A stretch of 64,000 nucleotides of DNA from Planctomycetaceae bacterium (lineage in GTDB: Bacteria > Planctomycetota > Phycisphaerae > UBA1845 > UTPLA1), in the NCBI GenBank assembly GCA_006969385.1, contig CP030884.1, forward strand, positions 434,001 through 498,000, given 5' to 3'. Below, piece after piece: positions 53,760-63,300 of the stretch. The position numbers and the translations under genes were made by a program. The stretch's first letter is position 1. Each line of letters begins with the position of its first letter. Under the pieces are notes generated by a model. It did not search any database. It saw nothing but the letters and a program-made list of their open reading frames with translations, and was not told the origin of the DNA.

Positions 53760-55187
53760 TTACTGATCCGTTTCGGGTTCTTCGTATTCGCCCTGGTGCA
53801 CTTCCGTGTGGCCCTCTTCGACCGGCTGGCTCACCGGAGCGGTGCTGGGGCCTAACTCATCTTCCGGCGCGGCGAACAGACGATTGAGGCGAATATCTTC
53901 CGCCTTGTCGTATACCTTTTCGCCCTGCACGAAGCCGAGCTCGACCCAGGTCGTCATTTTCAACGGGTCACCGCTAAGCACCAGCACGTTGGCGTCTTTG
54001 CCTTTTTCCAGCGAGCCCAGACGGTCGCCCAAGCCTAACATTTCAGCGGGCCAGAGCGTGATCGACTTGAGTGCGTGATCGCGTGAGATGCCTTCGCGCA
54101 CGCAACGCGCCGCCTGATACCAGAGATACCGTTCGCCCAGCGTGCTGCCCCATTGGCGTTGCAAGGCAAACTTCAAACCGGCGTCGTCGATCACCTTGGG
54201 GACGAAGGTTTCTTCTTCTTCGCCCGTCAGCGCGTCGGCTTCGGTATGGACCAAGTTGCCATCGAGCACCACCGGTCGCCCGGCGTCTTTCAAGGCATCG
54301 ATGGCTTTGAATGTTTCGCTACCGAGCACGAAAACGCTTTGATCGAAAAAGCCGTATTGCTTGGCCGTGCGAATAGCCGCCGGCACATCCATGGCTGCGC
54401 CGCAATAAACAAAGTTGCGCAGCTTCCCCTGGCTCAGCATGAGCAGGTTACGATTCTTATCCGGAATATCCTTGGGCTCGATCAGTTCCTTGCCCTTTTC
54501 GCGGGCTTCCTCAGGCGGAACCGTCAAGTCTTTTTCATCTTCGCGCAACTTGTCTTCGTATTTCTTTTCCGCCAGTTGCGCCATCTCTTCGTCGAGCTTG
54601 CGAAATGCTTCTCGAAATTCCGCCATTTGCCGCATGCGATCGTAGCCGGTCTTCGGCGTCACGCTCAATTTCATTGCCACATCGGGAGCCGTGGTCATTT
54701 GCTCGGGCGTCAGACCGATGGGGTGCACCACGCGCGTAAGCCCGTCGATGATCGTGTTGTTGCCGGGGCTAACGTGAATCGATAGCACCCCGTCGCGCAG
54801 CGAATCTTCGAAGAACAATTGCGACGGATCGATCGCGTCGTACACGTTCAAAAACGGCGTCACGCCCGGCGATTCGTTCGGCACATCCAATCCGCGCCAC
54901 GTATGGGCGTCGATCATGCCGGGGAAGATCACCTTGCCTTCGCAGTCGATCACCTTCGCGTCGAACGGTGCGTCAACGCTCGCGCCGACGGCTTCGATGC
55001 GGCCGTTTTTGATCAGCACGCTGCCCTTTTCGATCGGCTCACCGTTTACCGGGATGATCTTGCCGTTCTCCAGCAGCACGGTCTGTGCCTGCGCCGCCGA
55101 TACGAAGACGGCGATGGCCGCGCTCAACATCAGCGCCATGGTTGCAGAACGATGCAAACGTCGTTGGTTCATCATGCCTGTGCTCAC
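53760..55187 (-). CDS. Amidohydrolase-family protein, module 4 (metal site partly lost)
   Basis: The 475-residue protein has a signal peptide ending Ala-Gln-Ala-Gln, then the small beta domain (Lys-Asn-Gly-Arg-Ile-Glu-Ala-Val-Gly). The first metal strand Phe-Pro-Gly-Met-Ile-Asp-Ala-His-Thr-Trp-Arg has one His only. An Asp/Glu-rich helical insert lies at about 190-235. The end reads Leu-Gly-Ser-Leu-Glu-Lys-Gly-Lys-Asp-Ala-Asn-Val-Leu-Val-Leu-Ser-Gly-Asp-Pro, and an acidic tail rich in Glu, Pro and His closes it. No Asp is seen at the last metal strand (Lys-Phe-Ala-Leu-Gln-Arg-Gln-Trp). The start is a GTG overlapping the previous stop (gtga); ATGs at 55175 and 55172 are alternatives. Confidence 0.86.
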   Translation of the reverse strand: MSTGMMNQRRLHRSATMALMLSAAIAVFVSAAQAQTVLLENGKIIPVNGEPIEKGSVLIKNGRIEAVGASVDAPFDAKVIDCEGKVIFPGMIDAHTWRGLDVPNESPGVTPFLNVYDAIDPSQLFFEDSLRDGVLSIHVSPGNNTIIDGLTRVVHPIGLTPEQMTTAPDVAMKLSVTPKTGYDRMRQMAEFREAFRKLDEEMAQLAEKKYEDKLREDEKDLTVPPEEAREKGKELIEPKDIPDKNRNLLMLSQGKLRNFVYCGAAMDVPAAIRTAKQYGFFDQSVFVLGSETFKAIDALKDAGRPVVLDGNLVHTEADALTGEEEETFVPKVIDDAGLKFALQRQWGSTLGERYLWYQAARCVREGISRDHALKSITLWPAEMLGLGDRLGSLEKGKDANVLVLSGDPLKMTTWVELGFVQGEKVYDKAEDIRLNRLFAAPEDELGPSTAPVSQPVEEGHTEVHQGEYEEPETDQ

Positions 55188-56461
55188 TTATCGATTCGCC
55201 CGCTTACCAGCGCACCGCCGGCAAAGACCAAATTCACTTTACTGGTTGCTTCAAACGGTTCGCCCGACCACACCACCAAATCGGCGCCGCGCCCGGCGGC
55301 CAGCGTGCCGGCCTGACCGTCGATTCCCAAAATTTGTGCGGGCGTCGTCGTCATCGCCGCCAACACTTCTTTTCGCGTTAGCCCGCAACGTCGGGCATAC
55401 GCGCCCATGCGACCGAGACCGCCTTCGCCCTGCAATTCGCAGGCGCTCAGTGCCACCGTCAAACCCGCGTCGAGCAGTTCGCGCGGCGCGCTGAGCCGAA
55501 AGCGATCGGCTTCACCCGCTTGCGCCCGCCAACCGGATGGGTAATCAAAAATCGGGCCGTAAATCACCGGCACGTTCGCGGCTTTCAACTCGTCGATGCA
55601 GCGATACGCCTCGGTGCCTTCTTCTAACACAAACGTCAGATTGAATTCGCGCGCGACGCGCAGCGCCGTGAGAATATCGTTCTGTGCCCGCGCCTGAATG
55701 CGCAACGGCTTTTCGCCTTTCACCACGTCGACCAGAATCGGCATCGACTCGGCCGACGGCGAACCTTCGCCGCTGGTGCCGGGCGTTTCACCGCGATTCA
55801 CCATTTGGGCGTCGTGAAACGCCTTGCGCAAAACCCAGGTCAACCCCATGCGGGTGGTCGGACGGCGCGTGAGGAAAGACGTGCCGCTGAAGCGCGACGG
55901 CGTGCGATTGAAGCTGGCCTTTACGATCGGCTCGCGCCCGATGGTGGCTTTGATGGACGAAGCCGGATTGATGATGCGTTGTGCGCGCGGCCCCGCCGTA
56001 CGCACGATCGCGCCTTGGCCACCGATAACGCTCGCGGCATCGGGTGAGATATAAACCGTGGTAACGCCTTGCGCCGCCAAGTCAGCAAATCCGGGGTCAT
56101 GCAGATCGACCGTATCGAGCGCGCGCGTTTCGGGCACGACTTCGCTGCGATGTTCCGCATCGTGAAAACCAAATCGATACCCGACGGTCGCGGCGGCATC
56201 GATCAGACCCGCTGTAATCGTGGCCTCCGGCATATCGATCACGCGTACGTCGTCGATGGCCGGTAGGGATTCGCCCACGGCGTCGATCTTGCCGTCGCGA
56301 ATCATGATCGCGCCGGGTTCAAAGATTTCGTTGGGCGAGACGTACACCTTGCCGACCTTTAGCAAGATCGGCCCCGATTCGTCGGCGCGATCGTCGGCGA
56401 ATAGGGTCGTCGCGGTGATGAGCGGCAAACACAACGCCATTAACAGCAATCGACGCATCAT
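55184..56461 (-). CDS. Amidohydrolase-family protein, module 3 (likely pseudoenzyme)
   Basis: The 425-residue protein has a signal peptide (Met-Arg-Arg-Leu-Leu-Leu-Met-Ala-Leu-Cys) and the small beta domain (Ile-Arg-Asp-Gly-Lys-Ile-Asp-Ala-Val-Gly). The metal strand reads Thr-Ala-Gly-Leu-Ile-Asp-Ala-Ala-Ala-Thr with no His. The barrel includes Gln-Gly-Val-Thr-Thr-Val-Tyr-Ile-Ser-Pro and Gly-Gln-Gly-Ala-Ile-Val-Arg-Thr-Ala-Gly-Pro. The last strand reads Val-Ala-Leu-Ser-Ala-Cys-Glu-Leu. The end reads Ala-Gly-Thr-Leu-Ala-Ala-Gly-Arg-Gly-Ala-Asp-Leu-Val-Val-Trp-Ser-Gly-Glu-Pro. It overlaps both neighbours by four bases. The fold should be intact, but metal binding should not. Confidence 0.87.
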   Translation of the reverse strand: MMRRLLLMALCLPLITATTLFADDRADESGPILLKVGKVYVSPNEIFEPGAIMIRDGKIDAVGESLPAIDDVRVIDMPEATITAGLIDAAATVGYRFGFHDAEHRSEVVPETRALDTVDLHDPGFADLAAQGVTTVYISPDAASVIGGQGAIVRTAGPRAQRIINPASSIKATIGREPIVKASFNRTPSRFSGTSFLTRRPTTRMGLTWVLRKAFHDAQMVNRGETPGTSGEGSPSAESMPILVDVVKGEKPLRIQARAQNDILTALRVAREFNLTFVLEEGTEAYRCIDELKAANVPVIYGPIFDYPSGWRAQAGEADRFRLSAPRELLDAGLTVALSACELQGEGGLGRMGAYARRCGLTRKEVLAAMTTTPAQILGIDGQAGTLAAGRGADLVVWSGEPFEATSKVNLVFAGGALVSGRIDK

Positions 56462-57621
56462 GATTTCCCGCCTTCCTTGCTGCCGTCGTGCGACGCCAAT
56501 GTTTCACTCACGTACACCCGTTCGCCACCGATAAAGACCGCCCGCATGCGCGAACGTAAGTCGAGCGGATCGCCGTCGTACAAAATGAAATCCGCATCCT
56601 TGCCGGGCGTTAGTGAACCCACGCGTTTCGCAACGCCCGCAATCTCCGCGGGCACCGTCGTGAGTGACGCGGCCACTGCCGAACGCGGCGCGCCCTGCTT
56701 CATCACCATCGCCGCGCCGACACGCATCAAGGCCGATTGATAGCGTGGCGCGCTACTGGTCAATGCAAACGGGATATCGTTGGCAGCGAGAATGTTAGGG
56801 TTGCGCGTATAGCGACGCGGATCGCTGAATTCGTAGGTGCCCAACACGATAGGTTGGCCGAGCGACTTGGCATCGTCCAACCGTTCCGCGGCTTGGTTGG
56901 CATACAGCGCGACGCACTTTAAGCCTTGCTCTTCGGCGAATTGCGCCAATGTGCTAACGCCCTCGGGCGTGCCCACTTCCACTAAAGCATGCGTTTCACC
57001 GCGCGCCCACCGGGCGAAGGCGGATTGATCGTTCTTATTCTTCTCTGCGGCCGCGATCATCTGGCGCAAGTTGTAAAGACCGCCCGTCAAACTCGTGGGC
57101 GTCCGCCGCATGTTGAAGGCTTCCTGCGTGAGCGACAGCTTCAGAGGGCCTTCACCCATCATGCGTTCTTCGCGCGGCCCACCCGTTTTAACGACGACCG
57201 TGCGACCGCCAATCAAATGCGTCGATGCCGGCGCGATGATCACCGTCGTAATACCGGCGGCGGCGGCTTCTTTGAAATCGTGATGATCGGGATCGAAGAG
57301 TTCTTTGGCACGCGCGCCCGCTTCGATTGAATTGGCTTGTTCGAAGTTGCGACCGTTAGTGCCGAGCGTCGTGTGCACATCGACCAAACCCGGGCCGATC
57401 ATCTGATCGTTGCGCTCGACAACGGCCACACCATTCGGCACGCTGACGTCTTGGCCGATCGCACCGATCTTGCCGTCGATCACCAACAGCGTGATGTCTT
57501 TTTCAATCGAGCCATCGGGCTTGAGGTAGCCCGCCGCTTTGATGGCGTAGCTATCGCCGGCAAGCGCAACCGAGGCCGTTAACAACAGCGCGAGCGTGAA
57601 GACCATTCGCTTATGCATCAT
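56458..57621 (-). CDS. Amidohydrolase-family protein, module 2 (metal site partly lost)
   Basis: The 387-residue protein is the shortest of the set. It has a signal peptide ending Ala-Leu-Ala-Gly-Asp, then Ile-Asp-Gly-Lys-Ile-Gly-Ala-Ile-Gly-Gln. The metal strand is Gly-Pro-Gly-Leu-Val-Asp-Val-His-Thr-Thr, with a single His. The barrel has Ala-Gly-Ile-Thr-Thr-Val-Ile-Ile-Ala-Pro, Arg-Thr-Val-Val-Val-Lys-Thr-Gly-Gly-Pro-Arg, and Phe-Ala-Leu-Thr-Ser-Ser-Ala-Pro where an Asp would bind metal. The end reads Val-Gly-Ser-Leu-Thr-Pro-Gly-Lys-Asp-Ala-Asp-Phe-Ile-Leu-Tyr-Asp-Gly-Asp-Pro. It overlaps the genes on both sides by four bases (atga). Confidence 0.87.
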   Translation of the reverse strand: MMHKRMVFTLALLLTASVALAGDSYAIKAAGYLKPDGSIEKDITLLVIDGKIGAIGQDVSVPNGVAVVERNDQMIGPGLVDVHTTLGTNGRNFEQANSIEAGARAKELFDPDHHDFKEAAAAGITTVIIAPASTHLIGGRTVVVKTGGPREERMMGEGPLKLSLTQEAFNMRRTPTSLTGGLYNLRQMIAAAEKNKNDQSAFARWARGETHALVEVGTPEGVSTLAQFAEEQGLKCVALYANQAAERLDDAKSLGQPIVLGTYEFSDPRRYTRNPNILAANDIPFALTSSAPRYQSALMRVGAAMVMKQGAPRSAVAASLTTVPAEIAGVAKRVGSLTPGKDADFILYDGDPLDLRSRMRAVFIGGERVYVSETLASHDGSKEGGKS

Positions 57622-59255
57622 TGGCCTCCTTCGCGCGAATATACTTCAACACCATCGACGAACACCTTCTCCACCACGCTGTCCGGTGCCAGCGGGTGAC
57701 CGCTCCACAGAACGACGTCGGCCTTCTTACCTTTTTCGAGGCTGCCGATCTCGTCGGCCATCTTGCAACTGCGCGCGGCTTCAATCGTGATCGCGCGAAT
57801 GGCGGCGTCTTCACTCAGCCCGCCGCTGACGGCCAGCGCCGCGTTTTGTGTGAGGTACTGACCGCCCACGCCGTTGCCTTGGCGACCGCTCGACAACACC
57901 AACGGCGATACCTCGGCATGTTGTGACGCGGCGGCGCTTTGCAAGTTCAAATCGCGCAAATGGCTGCGGTCATTGCCGCCCGCCGAGCCGATCACCTGCC
58001 CAACGATCACGCCGACCTTCGCATCGGCAACGTTTTCAGCGACAGGCAACAAGCCCGATGCCCCGACCACCGTCGCGTCAAGGTAGTAGGTGTCAATCAG
58101 TTTAAGAACGTGCAGCACATCACCGGGGCGATGCACTTCAAAACGAATGGGAATCTCGCGCTTGATGGCGCGCATCAGGACTTCCGAGACCGGATCGTAA
58201 GCGGGTTTGTCCGGTTTCTTCAGTTCGTCGTCGTCTTTCTTATCGCCGTCTTTCTTGTCTTTGGCGTCGTCTTTCTTTTCTTCGGGTTCGTCGGAGGCCC
58301 AATCGGGATCGGCCCACGGGTCGTACTCGACGTGTTCATTACCGATGTCGTCACCGGGAACGTGGCCTTCTTCTTTTTTCTCGCCGAGCGATTGCAACCA
58401 TTCGACGAATTCGTCTTCGGTGATCTCATCGCAGCAGCGAATCCCGACGCACGTGTGACCGTGATGGTCATGCTCGTGATCGTGTTCCGGATGGCGACCG
58501 CGCCCGCGACGTCCACGACCGCGCCGACCTTCGCCCTTCTTGGCGGCTTTCTTTTCTTTTTCTTTGTCGTCGTCTTTGGTGAGCTTTACGGTCTTACCGT
58601 CTTTGAGCGCTTTCTTATAGTCTTCCAGCTTTTCGTCGTACTCATCGAGCGCGTCGCGATAAGCAGCGGCCGTCTCAAGTAAATCGCGTAATGCCTTAAG
58701 CTCTGCCAAGCGCGACACCGGCCCCTTGGTGCCCAAGCCCACTTGCGCGACGATACACACATCATCCGTCACGTTGCCGGCCAGATCGTTTAGGTCTTTC
58801 AACCGCACGAACGCTGCCGTGCCGGAAAAGCCACCGGCAGCCGGCGGCGTAACGCAAACGCCCGTCACGCCCATGCGCAGCGCGTCTGCAAAAGCATCTC
58901 TATCATAAACATTGAGTGCGTCCGTGGCGCGCGAAGTTGCGACCGGCGCAATCGGCCCACCGGGATTCAAACCCAACGTCGACCACGCATCGATCAGACC
59001 GGCGGTGACGTATTTGCCTTCGGCTTCGATCAGATTAAGACCCGGCATCGGCGGCACGGCTTGCCCGCTCGATACGCGCACGTCGGCAATTTTGCCGCCG
59101 CGCATGATGACGACACCATTCTCAATCGTTCCTGCATCCGACGACGTCAGAACCGTGGCACCGCGAATGGCGGTAATGCCGCCACCTTGTGCCCAAACGC
59201 TCGTAGTGGGTGTCAACAACACCCACCCGAGAATAACGCGACAAATCACACGCAT
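57618..59255 (-). CDS. Amidohydrolase-family protein, module 1, with His-rich insert (likely pseudoenzyme)
   Basis: The 545-residue protein leads the operon. It has a signal peptide ending Val-Trp-Ala-Gln-Gly. The metal strand Thr-Ala-Gly-Leu-Ile-Asp-Ala-Trp-Ser-Thr has no His, and the later site reads Leu-Val-Leu-Ser-Ser-Gly-Arg. A large insert (about 215-350) is Lys/Glu/Arg-rich and includes His-Pro-Glu-His-Asp-His-Glu-His-Asp-His-His-Gly-His followed by Cys-Val-Gly-Ile-Arg-Cys-Cys, a likely metal-binding patch. The C-terminus is Ile-Gly-Ser-Leu-Glu-Lys-Gly-Lys-Lys-Ala-Asp-Val-Val-Leu-Trp-Ser-Gly-His-Pro. I chose the ATG at 59255, which starts the signal peptide; the frame extends to 59405 without a ribosome site. 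A tatact box on the minus strand at 59355-59360 may be part of the operon promoter. Confidence 0.86.
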   Translation of the reverse strand: MRVICRVILGWVLLTPTTSVWAQGGGITAIRGATVLTSSDAGTIENGVVIMRGGKIADVRVSSGQAVPPMPGLNLIEAEGKYVTAGLIDAWSTLGLNPGGPIAPVATSRATDALNVYDRDAFADALRMGVTGVCVTPPAAGGFSGTAAFVRLKDLNDLAGNVTDDVCIVAQVGLGTKGPVSRLAELKALRDLLETAAAYRDALDEYDEKLEDYKKALKDGKTVKLTKDDDKEKEKKAAKKGEGRRGRGRRGRGRHPEHDHEHDHHGHTCVGIRCCDEITEDEFVEWLQSLGEKKEEGHVPGDDIGNEHVEYDPWADPDWASDEPEEKKDDAKDKKDGDKKDDDELKKPDKPAYDPVSEVLMRAIKREIPIRFEVHRPGDVLHVLKLIDTYYLDATVVGASGLLPVAENVADAKVGVIVGQVIGSAGGNDRSHLRDLNLQSAAASQHAEVSPLVLSSGRQGNGVGGQYLTQNAALAVSGGLSEDAAIRAITIEAARSCKMADEIGSLEKGKKADVVLWSGHPLAPDSVVEKVFVDGVEVYSREGGQ

Positions 59256-59354
59256 GGTCAGCGCATCCCGTCCATTAAGACTGCAATAACAAGAATACTT
59301 CAGCTTTCCCCATCTTCTGAGAGGCGGGCGATCCACTGGGTGAATCGGACTTTG

Positions 59355-59360
59355 AGTATA
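59355..59360 (-). promoter_or_regulatory. Possible -10 box for the amidohydrolase operon
   Basis: tatact reads on the minus strand about 100 bases upstream of the first amidohydrolase ATG. I do not see a good -35 box at the right distance. The rest of the divergent 59256-59641 gap shows nothing else supportable. Confidence 0.25.
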
Positions 59361-59641
59361 ACGGCTAACGGTTCCGGTCATGCCATCCTCACGCGCGATT
59401 CCCAAAATATTGTCGGTTTAACGCCGTCGGCGGCTTAGTAGCGATCGAGCGATGGCCTCAAATCGTTGCGCGTTTTACCTGACCGGCGAAACGCGATGCG
59501 CATGGCCGGGTCCACTCCGATAATGGGTCGTTCACGTCCGGTAGTCCGCGCACCTTCCAAGCACAAATAGCGATTAAATCGTAAATATTGAACACACACG
59601 AACGAACGGGCACGCATAACCGCTGGGGGGATTCCACGTTT

Positions 59642-60076
59642 ATGGCCTCAATCGCTGTCACCGCACATCCACTAGCCGAAGTTCTGCAACGAGAGGTGGT
59701 CCGCTACGTCGAAACCGCGAGGCCGTTTCGACTGTTGCGTTCCGCCAGTGTGAATCGCCGCGGAACCAAGCGCCACGATCGTGAATGCCCGATATTCGTC
59801 GCCGCTTTGACCCACGAAGCGACAAAAGACCGCGCCGCGACCTTGCGCAACATCTCGCGGGACGGTCTCGGCTTCCACTGCGACGCCGGATTAAAGCCCG
59901 GTACGCTCATCAGCGTGAAGCTATTTTGGTCCGATCCGCACAGTCACCGAATTCCGGCGCGGGTGCGACATTGTGAAATCGAGCAGGAAGGCTTCTTCGT
60001 GGGGGCGGAGTTTGTGACGACCGACCCCGAGGCGTGCAAGCTAATCGAGCGGCACCACGCCCGCTGGTATGGCTAG
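59642..60076 (+). CDS. PilZ-domain protein (c-di-GMP binding)
   Basis: The 144-residue protein has an N-terminal helix region, then a PilZ domain. The Arg-x3-Arg-type motif lies in Arg-Arg-Gly-Thr-Lys-Arg-His-Asp-Arg-Glu near residue 42, and the second motif is Asn-Ile-Ser-Arg-Asp-Gly-Leu-Gly near residue 70, then strands ending Gly-Phe-Phe-Val-Gly-Ala-Glu-Phe. These bind cyclic di-GMP. It is cytoplasmic and should act as a small adaptor. I chose the ATG at 59642; an in-frame TTG at 59588 is possible. It diverges from the amidohydrolase operon, but a shared control is only a guess. Confidence 0.82.
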   Translation: MASIAVTAHPLAEVLQREVVRYVETARPFRLLRSASVNRRGTKRHDRECPIFVAALTHEATKDRAATLRNISRDGLGFHCDAGLKPGTLISVKLFWSDPHSHRIPARVRHCEIEQEGFFVGAEFVTTDPEACKLIERHHARWYG

Positions 60077-60364
60077 TAGGTCCGTCTTGGTCACATCCGA
60101 TATCGTTACGGCAATTTTCTATAATTCGCTTGGTTCTAACGGCGCGACCGATCTCGGCGCGCCTCGCTTCATTTTTCCGCACTTGTGCTGCCGCCACTTG
60201 GCCCGTTTGCTTCCTTAACGGACCTCGCAGGCCCGATTCTGTTATCCCACCCGACTTGAATATCCCCCTTGCGACCGGCATAAGATTGACGTCGCCACCC
60301 GGCGGCATGACCCTGCTATTGGGTACACACACAAATTGCGGGCAACGACAGCACGGGGATTTCC

Positions 60365-63300
60365 ATGATCAAAGGCGCGAGATTTTGCGTTGCGCTCGGG
60401 GGCTTGGCACTTTTTGCGGCGGCGACAGCGCTGTTTGCACAAGTCGATTCATCCACGCTCAAGCTAAAGGCCGGTGCTGTAGACGTCGTGCGCGGCGAAG
60501 TCGCCGATCTCGAGTCACCGCATGTAGTCATCAAGCTCGCGCGACCGCTTTCGGTGCGGGAACGGCGCCTGTTGATCGATGCGGGCGTCACGCTCGACGC
60601 ATACATTCCCGACCACGCCTATCTCGCGAACATCGCCAACGCCGACCTCATTAAATTAAAGCAACTGTCATTCATCACCGGCATTGGCGCTTGGCAGGCC
60701 GATTGGAAACTTGCCCCGTCATTAACTGATGCGAAGAACTTTGCCACCGACAAACGCAAAGCCCTCGCGCGCGACGGTAAACATCGTCTGATCGTGCACG
60801 CCCATCGCGGCGCGGACGAAGCCGCGCTGCAGGAGCAGCTCACGGCGCTCGGTGTTGACGTACTCGAACGATCCAGCGGATATCACGGCGCACAATTACT
60901 AGTCGATGTCGAAACCACGCAAGTCGAAACGCTCAAGACCATCGACGCAGTTCGTTACGTTGAGACGGCCCCAGAAGCAACGCCCCGCAACAGCAGCACC
61001 AATTGGATTTCGCAAAGCAACATCCCGGACATGACGCCCATTTGGGATCGGGGCTTGCACGGCGAAAACCAAACCGTCGGCTTGATCGACTGGGACATGG
61101 ACGAGTTCCACTGCAGCTTTCGGGCGTCCGCACCGATCGGACCGCTGCATCGCAAGATTCAGGCGTACTTCGGTTTGGGTCAAAGCGAATTGTTCGGCTA
61201 TCACGGCACGCATACGGCCAGCGTGCTGGTCGGCGATCCGCTCGATGAAACCGCGAGCCCCGATCTCATCGGCATCGCTTATGCAAGCCGTTTGGTGTTT
61301 CAGGATCAAGCCGCGATTATCACGCCGACCAATCTGGGCGAGCGTTTGCTGATCGCGCAAAGTGAAGGCGCATTTGTGCACAGCAACTCATGGGGTAGCA
61401 CGTTCGACACGAGCTACAACGCATGGGCGGCCGATATCGACGCCTTTAGCTTCGAGAACGAAGACAACCTCGTCATCTTCGCCATCATCAACGGCAACGC
61501 GTCTTCGAGTTTACTATCGCCGGAGAACGCCAAGAACTGCTTAGCCGTCGGCGCTGCCGGCGACGCGGGCAACCAAGGCAACCCCGGCAGCGGCGCCAGC
61601 GGCCCCACCGACGACGGCCGTCAAAAACCGGAAGTATGGGCCACGGGTTGCCAATCGCGCGCGGCCAACGTCGGAACGAATTGCGATGTGATTCAACGCA
61701 GCTGCGCCACCTCATGGGCGGCCCCCGCCGTTGCGGGGTTGGCCACGCTTGCGCGACAGTATTTCACGGACGGCTTTTATCCGAGCGGCATTGCCGATTC
61801 CGCCGACGCGTTTACTCCGACCGGCGCGCTGTTGAAGGCGATATTGGTAAACAGCGCCGTCGATATGACGGGCATCGATGGTTACTACGGGGCGCGCGAA
61901 GGCTACGGTCGCGTGTTGCTCGACGACGCTTTGTATTTCGATGGCGATGGCCGCGGATTGATCGTGCGCGACGTACGACACGCCGACGGACTGGAAACCA
62001 GCAACACCGCCGAATACGCGATTGCCGTCACGAGCGACGCCGCACCGCTTAAAGTCACGATGTGTTACCACGACGCACCGGCCTTGGTCGGCACCGACTT
62101 TGCCCCCGTTAATAATCTCGACCTCATCGTCGTCGCCCCCAGCGGCGCGACGTATCGCGGTAACGATTACGCCGGGTTCGAAACGCAAGCCGACGGCAAC
62201 GCCGACGCGTTAAATAACACCGAACAGGTTACACGGTTAACGCCCGAAGTCGGCACCTGGCAAGTCATCGTTGCAGGCACCGCCGTGAACGATGGGCCGC
62301 AAGGGTTTGCGTTGGCGATTACGGGAGCAGTTGGCGAAGCCGATACGGAACTCAATTTCGACTTGGCCGTCACCATCGAACCGGCCGATCAAGTCGTTGA
62401 AGTTGGCGAGTTGGGTGCGATTCGCGTAACCGTCACGAACAATGGCAGTCTCCCCAGTACCGGTGGCGTCTTACGAATCGATCTGAGCGACGGTTTGGAA
62501 ACGCCCAACCGTCGCCCGGGGTTGGGCTCGTGCGTTTCAACACCATCGAGCATCGAGTGCGACCTTAACGGCTTAGAAGCAGGCGGCGCGCAAACGTTGT
62601 TTCGGTCATTGCGCGTTTTGGAAGCAGGCGTGCATCCGTTTACGGCATCATTTACGCCCGACGAAGAAGACAACGATCCAGACAACAACTCGGCCACCGG
62701 CATTATCAGAACGCCGGCGGATTTCGATCTGCAGGTGCGCGGCATCACCGGCCCTGCGACGATACCGGCGAACACACCGACCGATTACACCGCCATCGTG
62801 CAGAACAACGGGCCCGGCGATTCGATGCCGACGTCCGTCGCGATCGAAGTGGAGCCCGGCCTGCGCGTGGTCTCATCAGCCGATTGCGATATCACCTCGG
62901 AACAAGCGCTGGACTGCATGGTCCCGGCGCTTCCGGCCGGCAGCATGCACCAACTCGCGTTTCGCATCACCGCCGACAGCAACCAAGCGTCAGCATTGCA
63001 AATCCGAGGCAGCTTGGCGCAGCCGCCAATTGACAACGACGACACGAACAATGAATTGGCGTTGAGCGTCACCGTGCGGGCCGGTGATGACACGACCCAT
63101 CAGGACAAACCCGACGCCGATGGTGACGGCGTTCCAGATGAATCCGACGTTTGCGCCGATGGCGACGACACGCTCGATGCCGATGGCGACGGAACTCCCG
63201 ACGCGTGCGATGCCTGCCCCGACGATGCGAATAAGACGGACCCGCAGCTGTGCGGCTGCGGTAATCCCGAGACCGACAGCGATGCCGACGGCATCCCCGA

